16,797 bases of DNA. Origin: Rhodospirillales bacterium. Its GTDB lineage: Bacteria > Pseudomonadota > Alphaproteobacteria > Rhodospirillales > JAPHTL01. Within the stretch, counting starts at the first letter, position 1. Every line of letters starts with the position of its first letter. The DNA lies in NCBI GenBank assembly GCA_026193355.1, contig JAPHTL010000026.1, positions 1-16,797 of the forward strand, read 5' to 3'. Below the pieces are notes generated by a model. The model was not told where the DNA came from. It saw nothing but the letters and a program-made list of their open reading frames with translations, and did no database searches. Positions 7,552 through 13,119 of this stretch are shown piece after piece. A program made the position numbers and the translations under genes.

Positions 7552-8145
7552 TCAATCGGCCAGATCATCGGCCAACGCGGCGCGCGTGGCTTCTGGAAGG
7601 ATAGCCATGTGGCCGTAGTTCGGATGATCGACACCGACGCGCACAACCGTTCCCGGCGTACGAAAAAGTGCGATCTGTTCCGGCGTAAAGCGGAAATGCA
7701 GGAAGTGCACGGATGATGCCTTTCCTTCCTTGTTTGTTCGCTCGACTTCCCTTTCCGGCGCACCCCGCGCCACAACGCCGCCGACCTCCATGAAGAAATG
7801 CGCATCGACGCCACCGACGCTGCGCAGAAACCGGTCGCGTCGTCCTTCGTTTTCGATCTCGAACATGATGGTAGCCACCGCCTCGTCGCCCTGCGGGACA
7901 AGCGGATTGTACGCCGACAGTTCATCGGCCATCTGTTCGTCGCCGCCACGCTCGGTGTGCATCATCTCCTGCACCTGATAGAGCATGGTTTCATAGCTTT
8001 CGAAATAGACCGTCGCATCGGGACCCAGGCCAATCCGGCGGTTTTTCTTGAACGCCACCATTTCCCTGCGCCAGTTCCGCCTGATCAGCGCATAGGCTTC
8101 CAGATCCATGATGTCCAATGGTGTGATTGTCTTCTTCTTCGCCAT
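7552..8145 (-). CDS. DUF3501 family protein
   Basis: This 197-residue soluble protein matches the DUF3501 family: the N-terminal ITPLDIMDLEAYALIRR, an RIGLGPDATVYFESYETM core, a central acidic LVPQGDEAVATIMFEIE and a C-terminal VDHPNYGH. No catalytic motif is known for the family. I place the start at ATG 8145 (MAKKKTITPLD), which has GACGGA about ten bases upstream. A longer in-frame ATG at 8169 lies inside the end of the preceding gene without a ribosome site. It is the last gene of the irr-rubrerythrin-oxidoreductase group, 13 nt after the Fe-S gene, so it is probably co-translated with it. A part in the same peroxide-reduction or iron-sulfur process is inferred from this conserved neighbourhood. 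Confidence 0.85.
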   Translation of the reverse strand: MAKKKTITPLDIMDLEAYALIRRNWRREMVAFKKNRRIGLGPDATVYFESYETMLYQVQEMMHTERGGDEQMADELSAYNPLVPQGDEAVATIMFEIENEGRRDRFLRSVGGVDAHFFMEVGGVVARGAPEREVERTNKEGKASSVHFLHFRFTPEQIALFRTPGTVVRVGVDHPNYGHMAILPEATRAALADDLAD

Positions 8146-8158
8146 AAATGATATTCCG

Positions 8159-9496
8159 TCATATCCCATATGAAAGGGCGAGCAGCTGCATCGGATGATT
8201 AAGCGATTTCAGATCGGGCGCCTTTCCGTCCAGCTTTTCCATTCCCTGAACGATGTGTTCACGCGCCAGGGGGCATTCCGATACAAGGTAGGCATTGCCA
8301 GCCTTGGCGGCGTCACGGGCGACGGGTTTCCCGACCTTCAACCCGACTTCGAAGTTGTCCTTCATGACGCCCCACGAACCACCGTGTCCCGAACATCGTT
8401 CGATCACCTTGATCTCTGTATCGGGCAGGTGTTTCAGAATCTCTTCCGCCTTGCGCCCCATGTTCTGGGCGCGCGCGTGGCACGGGATATGGACCGTTAC
8501 ACCGCCCTCAAGGGGCTTCATGCCTTCGGCAAGGCCTTCCTTCGCAGCGATGGCGGCCACATATTCCGTGGCGTCGAAGGTCGCCCCGGCCAGTTTCTTC
8601 ACGTTCGGATCATCGGGCAGGATCAGCGGCCATTCGAACTTCAACATCAGCGCACAGGATGAAACCAGCGCAATCACATCGTAGCCCTTCTCGATCCAGG
8701 GGATCAGCGCCGTTGAAACGGTGCGGGCGCTGTCGGCGACGCGCGCCAGATCGCCGTGCTCCATCTGCGGCATGCCGCAGCAGGCGGGGTAGACAACCTC
8801 GGTCTCGACCCCGTTGCGGGCCAGAACGGCCCGGGTTGCCGCGCCGATCTCCGGGCTGTTGTAGTTGCCGAAACATGTCGCATAGATCACCGCCTTGCGG
8901 CCGAAAGCGGGAGCCTCGGCGTTGACTGTCGGCGGCGCGGCTTTCGTCTGTTCCACGAATGGCTTGGCGCAATATTTGGGAAGGGCGGCATCCTTGTGAA
9001 CGCCGAGAGCGGATTGCATCACACCACGCGTCAGGGCGTTGGAACGGTCTGATGCCCAGTTGGCGATCCCCGACATTCCGCAGCCGAGCGCCCCGTTTCG
9101 GTCCGTTTCCGTCAGTTGCCTGTCGATCCATCCCGCCTTTCCCTGTTGCAGTTCCATCGCCCTGTAACGGACCATCAGATGAGGAAAATCCAGGTCAAAT
9201 TCGTGTGGCGGAACGTAGGGGCATTTGGTCAGGTAACACATGTCACAAAGGGTGCAAGCGTCAATAATCGGCTTGAAATCCTTGCTGTCCACGGTATCCA
9301 GCTCACCACTTTCGGATTCATCGACCAGATCGAACAGGCGGGGAAAGCTGTCGCACAGATTGAAACAGCGTCGACATCCATGACAGATGTCGAAGACCCT
9401 TCGCAATTCAACGTCGATCTTTTCCGGATCTGTGAAGTCAGGATCCTGCCAACGGATCGGGTGCCGTGTTGGCGCGTCGAGGCTTCCTTCACGCAT
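8159..9496 (-). CDS. Heterodisulfide reductase-like iron-sulfur oxidoreductase (GlpC/HdrD type)
   Basis: The 445-residue protein has two N-terminal ferredoxin-like [4Fe-4S] sites: C38-x2-C41-x2-C44-x3-C48 (CHGCRRCFNLC) and C81-x2-C84-x2-C87-x4-C92-P (CTLCDMCYLTKCP). Two cysteine-rich CCG-type domains follow: CFGNYNSPE with PACCGMPQMEHGD, then IPCHARAQNMG with CSGHGGSWG. In the second domain the CCG is CSG. Such proteins pass electrons between carriers and are related to GlpC and the HdrB/HdrD subunits. No membrane segment is visible. The ATG has AGGT about ten bases upstream. It lies between a rubredoxin-less rubrerythrin and DUF3501, so it may supply electrons to the rubrerythrin (inference). 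A terminator-like hairpin precedes it. Confidence 0.9.
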   Translation of the reverse strand: MREGSLDAPTRHPIRWQDPDFTDPEKIDVELRRVFDICHGCRRCFNLCDSFPRLFDLVDESESGELDTVDSKDFKPIIDACTLCDMCYLTKCPYVPPHEFDLDFPHLMVRYRAMELQQGKAGWIDRQLTETDRNGALGCGMSGIANWASDRSNALTRGVMQSALGVHKDAALPKYCAKPFVEQTKAAPPTVNAEAPAFGRKAVIYATCFGNYNSPEIGAATRAVLARNGVETEVVYPACCGMPQMEHGDLARVADSARTVSTALIPWIEKGYDVIALVSSCALMLKFEWPLILPDDPNVKKLAGATFDATEYVAAIAAKEGLAEGMKPLEGGVTVHIPCHARAQNMGRKAEEILKHLPDTEIKVIERCSGHGGSWGVMKDNFEVGLKVGKPVARDAAKAGNAYLVSECPLAREHIVQGMEKLDGKAPDLKSLNHPMQLLALSYGI

Positions 9497-9546
9497 CTTT
9501 CACCTACCTGAATTTCCATTCACCCTTCGGGGAATGCTTTCTTCCC

Positions 9547-9586
9547 AAAAAAGACAGGGCGGGCCTGTTTCATCACCGGCCCGCCC
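9547..9586 (-). terminator. Terminator between rubrerythrin and the Fe-S oxidoreductase
   Basis: A perfect 9-bp GC stem (9578-9586 with 9557-9565) and a 12-nt loop are followed on the minus strand by TGTC and then six Ts (9547-9552). It lies 27 nt after the rubrerythrin stop and 50 nt before the oxidoreductase start. The four bases between stem and T tract make it probably partial, so read-through could set a lower level for the downstream pair. Confidence 0.75.
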
Positions 9587-9613
9587 CAACCCCTGATGTT
9601 CTGTGTCAGGCTT

Positions 9614-10030
9614 TTAGCCGAGGGTGTCCAGCGCCTTCTGGAAGCGACCGGCATGGGACTTCTCGGCCTTCGCCAATGTCTCGAACCAGTCCGCAATCTC
9701 ATCGAAGCCTTCTTCACGCGCCGACTTGGCCATGCCTGGATACATGTCGGTGTATTCGTGGGTTTCGCCTTCGATGGCGGCCTTCAGGTTATCGGAAGTT
9801 CCACCAATCGGCAGGCCGGTTGCCGGGTCGCCCACCTCTTCAAGGAACTGGAGGTGGCCATGCGCATGGCCCGTTTCACCTTCTGCCGTCGACCGGAATA
9901 CGGCAGCAATATCGTTATAGCCCTCGATGTCGGCCTTCTGCGCAAAATACAGATAGCGGCGGTTGGCCTGCGATTCGCCGGAGAATGCCGCCTTGAGATT
10001 TTCCTCTGTTTTGGTGCCTTTCAAGCTCAT
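9614..10030 (-). CDS. Rubrerythrin-type di-iron protein lacking the rubredoxin domain
   Basis: The 138-residue protein is a ferritin-like four-helix bundle of the rubrerythrin family. The di-iron ligands are visible: E19 (SGESQANRRY), E52 and H55 (AEGETGHAHGH), E89 and E92 (EGETHEY), E123 and H126 (KAEKSH). It has no cysteine, so the C-terminal rubredoxin iron site of classical rubrerythrins (about 190 residues) is absent and an outside electron donor is needed. Rubrerythrins reduce hydrogen peroxide to water in the cytosol. The ATG has GGGAG eight bases upstream. The gene follows irr, with an Irr-type operator in the gap, which fits control by iron or haem status. The Fe-S oxidoreductase behind it is the obvious candidate donor. 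Confidence 0.93.
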   Translation of the reverse strand: MSLKGTKTEENLKAAFSGESQANRRYLYFAQKADIEGYNDIAAVFRSTAEGETGHAHGHLQFLEEVGDPATGLPIGGTSDNLKAAIEGETHEYTDMYPGMAKSAREEGFDEIADWFETLAKAEKSHAGRFQKALDTLG

Positions 10031-10100
10031 TTTCTTCTCCCTGTTCCTGCGTTTACATCGGATCCATGGCGATTACGGAGCAATCCGGCCTTCAGCAGAC

Positions 10101-10149
10101 AAAAAAAATCGGCCGGCGCATCCCCTATTCACTAGGAGAGCCCGACCGA
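10101..10149 (-). terminator. Strong intrinsic terminator after irr
   Basis: On the minus strand an 8-bp outer stem (10142-10149 with 10109-10116) and a 7-bp inner stem (10133-10139 with 10121-10127) close a GUGAA loop, followed immediately by eight Us (10101-10108). Each stem contains one G-U pair that works only in minus-strand RNA, which supports this direction of transcription. It lies 36 nt after the irr stop. It also sits over the region where a rubrerythrin promoter would be expected. Confidence 0.85.
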
Positions 10150-10151
10150 CC

Positions 10152-10157
10152 TGTCAA
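10152..10157 (-). promoter_or_regulatory. Perfect -35 hexamer, possible rubrerythrin promoter
   Basis: On the minus strand this reads TTGACA. It lies four bases downstream of the ICE-like dyad. The expected -10 position falls in the terminator hairpin (TAGTGAATAG, about 10125-10134) and is a poor match to TATAAT, so the promoter call rests on the -35 and its setting. Confidence 0.4.
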
Positions 10158-10161
10158 CTAC

Positions 10162-10178
10162 TTTAGAGTAATTCTAAA
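10162..10178. promoter_or_regulatory. ICE-like Irr operator
   Basis: TTTAGA and TCTAAA form perfect 6-bp arms around a 5-base spacer. This matches the iron control element bound by Irr in Alphaproteobacteria (approximately TTTAGAA-N3-TTCTAAA). It lies seven bases beyond the irr stop and 131 nt before the rubrerythrin start, just upstream of a TTGACA. Because it is upstream of, not over, the -35, Irr could either activate or repress from here. Confidence 0.75.
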
Positions 10179-10184
10179 TTAATC

Positions 10185-10604
10185 CTATTGAGCTGCCTGC
10201 GCCGCTGCAACCCTGATAACCACATCCACGCTTTTGATGACAGCGCCGTCGGGGGCGCTGGGAACCTGTGAAACGTGCAACTCATCGTGCGGAATATCTT
10301 CAAGCTTTCCGCTGTCTTCGTAGAAAAAGTGATGATGCTCCGACGTATTGGTGTCGAAATAGGATCGGCCGGCGTCGACAACGATCTCACGCAGCAACCT
10401 GGCATCCGTGAACTGATGCAGGGTGTTGTAAACCGTCGCCAGCGAAACCCGTACGCCTGCGGTCATGGCTTCGCCGTGCAGCTGTTCCGCCGTAATGTGC
10501 CTGTCACCACCATCGAACAACAGTTTCGCAAGAGCGAGGCGCTGCCGGGTCGGTCGAAGGTTGGCCGAACGCAGCCGTTCAAGAACTTGAGTATAAGGTC
10601 TCAC
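10185..10604 (-). CDS. irr: Iron response regulator, Fur family
   Basis: This is a Fur-superfamily DNA-binding protein. It matches Irr: LRPTRQRLALAKLLF at 16-30, LATVYNTLHQFTDARLL at 55-71 (recognition helix), and the triple histidine H90-H92 in SEHHHFFYE that binds haem and metal in Irr. It has no cysteine at all, so it lacks both the structural zinc site of Fur/PerR and the Cys-Pro haem motif of Bradyrhizobium Irr. I choose GTG 10604, with a GAGGA ribosome site seven bases upstream, giving 139 residues. A TTG at 10652 would add 16 residues but has no ribosome site. Irr controls haem and iron genes when iron is low. A terminator follows, and an ICE dyad stands before rubrerythrin. Confidence 0.93.
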   Translation of the reverse strand: MRPYTQVLERLRSANLRPTRQRLALAKLLFDGGDRHITAEQLHGEAMTAGVRVSLATVYNTLHQFTDARLLREIVVDAGRSYFDTNTSEHHHFFYEDSGKLEDIPHDELHVSQVPSAPDGAVIKSVDVVIRVAAAQAAQ

Positions 10605-10693
10605 TTTTTTTTCCTCGGCATTTTTTATGGATACTTCGTCAGGCTTCGCCAATGACGGGACCTATTCTTATAATGAATAAAAAGGTAATTTTA

Positions 10694-10710
10694 TGACTTT
10701 GATCAAGTCA
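10694..10710. promoter_or_regulatory. 17-bp dyad in the irr upstream region
   Basis: TGACTT and AAGTCA are perfect 6-bp arms around five bases, the same 6-5-6 geometry as the ICE downstream but a different sequence. On the minus strand it overlaps a TTGACT hexamer that could be the irr -35 (10706-10711). An ICE-like half-site, TTCTAA, lies at 10714-10719. No good -10 was found 16-18 bases away. The rest of the gap 10653-10750 holds nothing else I can assign. Confidence 0.35.
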
Positions 10711-10750
10711 ATATTCTAAGGTGCTATCCAACACTACGTGATATCAGCAA

Positions 10751-12148
10751 CTAATTTCCAGTTTTTATTCGCTCAACCAGTTCCGCCACAGTCGGCGTGA
10801 CGCCCTGATTGAAGAATGGATCCTCGGCGAACATATAGGCGTTGTGGCCCGCGAACATCAGTTCCTTGTCCACATCGCCGCCGTGGGATACGGCCTGGAG
10901 CGTTTTCTGGATACAGAACGACCGCGGATCGGCGCGGCGGCCGGTTGTTCCCTCTTCATTGGCGGCCCAGTTGCTGAAAAGACAGGCGCTGAGACAACCC
11001 ATGCATCCCGCCTGATTGGCGAGAATTCTCTGGGAATCGCTTTCGTTAACGAACACCACCGTGGAATCCGGCGTTTTCATCCCTTCCGTGAATCCCTGCG
11101 CAATCCACGCCTCGGCGCGCACCTTGTCTTCGGGGGTGACGTAAACCGGACGCCCCCGGGGGCCGAGGGGAAGGGCCGCGGTCTGGGTGCCTTCCGGGTT
11201 GCGCTGATAGGAAACCTGACGCTCGCTGCGTTCCTCAAGCTTGCGCAGGAACCCGTTGCGTATAGCCGATGAATAGAACCCGGTGGGGCTGAACCGGTGC
11301 AGCGAAACATCACCCTTTTTCAGGCCGAGGAGACGTTCGCGCCAGGTTTCCGAAACCGGGCTTTCTTTCGTGAGCAACGGTCGCGTACCGAACTGGAATG
11401 CGATGGGGCCGAGGTCGGGGTTGTCGATCCAGTCTTCCCAGTCGCGCAGGTACCAGACCCCGCCGGCCATGATGATGGGCACATTCGACAGGCCAACCTC
11501 GTTCATCAACACCCGAAGTTCGCGCACGCGGGGAAACGGATCCTGCGGTTCGCGCGGGTTTTCGGCGTTGGTCAGGCCGTTATGTCCACCGGCGCGCCAC
11601 GGATCTTCATAGACAACGCTGCCCAGCCATTCGGGGATCTTGCTGTATGAACGCTTCCACAACGCCCGGAAGGCGCGGGCCGATGAAACGATAGGGTGAT
11701 AGTAAACGCCATATTTGGCGGCGATATCTGCCACGCGATAGGGCATGCCCGCACCGCATGTTACGCCATGAACCAGCCCACGCGCGCCTTCCAGCACACC
11801 GGGCAGGACATGTTCTGTGCCGCCGGCCTCCCACAGGACATTGAGGTGGATACGACCCTCTCCGCCCGCCACATCGGCCGCTATGCGGGCCTGGGCGATT
11901 CCGCCCTGAATGGCGAAGGCAACGAGTTCCTCGAACCGCTGCCGCCGTGTCGTTCCGACATAGACCTGGTCGTTGCGCCTGCCGTTCACATCGTAGGAAT
12001 CCGCGTTGACGGCGGAAAACGTTCCGACTGCGCCTGCGGCGGCGAAAGCGCCGGAGCTCTGACCGGTCGATATGGCGACGCCCTTGCCGCCCTCGATAAT
12101 GGGAAGAACTTCCCGTCCGGAGATCATGACGGGTTTCAATTGTTTCAC
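10751..12148 (-). CDS. Nitronate monooxygenase-family flavoprotein with C-terminal cysteine motif
   Basis: The 465-residue protein is an FMN-type TIM barrel of the nitronate monooxygenase / 2-nitropropane dioxygenase family. The visible signs are EGGKGVAISTG near residue 19, the GVTCGAGMPYRV segment near 128-139, VYYHPIVSSARA, and PIIMAGGVW near 225, the usual phosphate-binding strand. The protein is longer than typical members (about 320-360). Its C-terminal extension carries C382-x2-C385-x3-C389-x22-C412 (CMGCLSACLF and SFCIQ), which resembles an Fe-S ligand set. The start is GTG 12148 with only a weak AGAGAG ribosome site. Substrate is unknown. It may be a flavin/Fe-S oxidoreductase rather than a true nitronate oxidase. 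It lies upstream of irr on the same strand with a 146-nt gap. Confidence 0.85.
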   Translation of the reverse strand: MKQLKPVMISGREVLPIIEGGKGVAISTGQSSGAFAAAGAVGTFSAVNADSYDVNGRRNDQVYVGTTRRQRFEELVAFAIQGGIAQARIAADVAGGEGRIHLNVLWEAGGTEHVLPGVLEGARGLVHGVTCGAGMPYRVADIAAKYGVYYHPIVSSARAFRALWKRSYSKIPEWLGSVVYEDPWRAGGHNGLTNAENPREPQDPFPRVRELRVLMNEVGLSNVPIIMAGGVWYLRDWEDWIDNPDLGPIAFQFGTRPLLTKESPVSETWRERLLGLKKGDVSLHRFSPTGFYSSAIRNGFLRKLEERSERQVSYQRNPEGTQTAALPLGPRGRPVYVTPEDKVRAEAWIAQGFTEGMKTPDSTVVFVNESDSQRILANQAGCMGCLSACLFSNWAANEEGTTGRRADPRSFCIQKTLQAVSHGGDVDKELMFAGHNAYMFAEDPFFNQGVTPTVAELVERIKTGN

Positions 12149-12285
12149 GCGGTTTCTCTCTCTGCCCGGATTATTGCCAGCGCCCGCCCCAATCCATGAT
12201 CACGAACGCTCCCCACTTTCCGGCCCTTTATAATGGGGGTTGGCGGGAAATACGACTCCCTTGCCAAAAAAAACGCCTTTCGCCT

Positions 12286-13026
12286 CTACCGGGCCGCCAC
12301 GATGATCACATCGGGAATATCGGAAAAAACCGCATCAACCCCCCACCCCCAAAGGCGGCCCGCCTGATCGGCATCGTTGACCGTATAGGCGCAGGCGTAC
12401 ATCTCCGCTTCCTTGATCCGCGCAACATCCCCGGCGCGCAGCCGCGATGCGTTGCAATGAAAAGATACGCACCCCAGAACCCTGGCCTGCGCCAGAGAAA
12501 GAGCATTCGGGCGTTCGGCGAGGAACCCCAGCGCAAGGGCGCGATCCGCTGCACGCACAGCCTTCAGCATGAGGACCGAAAAACTGGACACCAGAACAGC
12601 GGGGCGCCGGGGCATTGCGCGCAAAACACCGATGAGCGCCGCCGCCGTCTGCTTTTCCCGGCCATTGCTGCGCTTCACTTCGATATTGACCCCGAGGCCC
12701 AGGTTATCCGCAAGGTCGAGAACATCGCCAAGCAGAGGGACACGTTCACCCCTGAAGCGCCGCCCGAACCAGCTTCCGGCATCCAGCGCGCAAAGCGAGG
12801 CCGCGCTTTGCCGGATCACCGGCCCGTGGCCATCGGTTGTCCGGTCAAGGGTTGCGTCATGGATCACCGCAAGGTTTCCATCGCGCAGGAGGCGAATATC
12901 GATCTCCACCCAGCCGGCCCCAAGCGCCGCCGCCTTCCGGATACCCGCAAGGGTGTTTTCCGGGGCATACCGGGCCGCGCCGCGATGGCCGATCACCTTT
13001 GGCAAATGTACTTCTAACGTCTTCAT
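12286..13026 (-). CDS. Glycerophosphodiester phosphodiesterase
   Basis: This 246-residue enzyme hydrolyses glycerophosphodiesters to glycerol-3-phosphate and an alcohol. It has the family's metal and catalytic residues: H14-R15 (VIGHRGA), E41 and D43 (WVEIDIRLLRDG), H56 (AVIHDATLDRTTDG), and a later NIEVK glutamate. I place the start at ATG 13026, with GGGGA 8-12 bases upstream. A longer in-frame ATG at 13086 lies inside the pnp terminator and adds no conserved residues. No signal peptide is visible, so it resembles cytosolic UgpQ. There is no glycerol-3-phosphate transporter nearby. The 137-nt gap after it (12149-12285) has an eight-T run but no stem. Confidence 0.92.
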   Translation of the reverse strand: MKTLEVHLPKVIGHRGAARYAPENTLAGIRKAAALGAGWVEIDIRLLRDGNLAVIHDATLDRTTDGHGPVIRQSAASLCALDAGSWFGRRFRGERVPLLGDVLDLADNLGLGVNIEVKRSNGREKQTAAALIGVLRAMPRRPAVLVSSFSVLMLKAVRAADRALALGFLAERPNALSLAQARVLGCVSFHCNASRLRAGDVARIKEAEMYACAYTVNDADQAGRLWGWGVDAVFSDIPDVIIVAAR

Positions 13027-13056
13027 CCCTTGTTCCCCGCCTTGCCCACGGGCAAG

Positions 13057-13094
13057 AAAAAAGGGGCGGCCGGATATACCGGCCACCCCTTTTT
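13057..13094 (-). terminator. Intrinsic terminator of pnp
   Basis: GGCCGG (13068-13073) pairs with CCGGCC (13079-13084) around a five-base loop. Four further G-C pairs lie beyond a single mismatch (13063-13066 with 13086-13089), and A/T tracts flank both sides. On the minus strand the stem ends in six Ts. It lies 25 nt after the pnp stop and 30 nt before the phosphodiesterase start, so it separates the two genes. The flanking A and T tracts would also allow function in the opposite direction. Confidence 0.9.
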
Positions 13095-13119
13095 CAGGAG
13101 GCGAATGGCCCGCAAGGGG

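Noticed and set aside
10694..10711. FNR/FixK box (TTGA...TCAA) before irr
   Set aside because: The half-sites are separated by five bases rather than the six required, so the spacing is wrong.
12225..12237. Heat-shock sigma-32 type -10 (CCCCATTATA on the minus strand) before the flavoprotein gene
   Set aside because: No CTTGAA-like -35 occurs 13-17 bases upstream.
12264..12271. Eight-T run on the minus strand after the phosphodiesterase, as a terminator
   Set aside because: The upstream sequence is G-rich on both sides and offers no complementary arms, so no stem can form.
12196..13017. 273-codon plus-strand frame opposite the phosphodiesterase
   Set aside because: The minus-strand gene has all catalytic motifs of its family; this frame has none.
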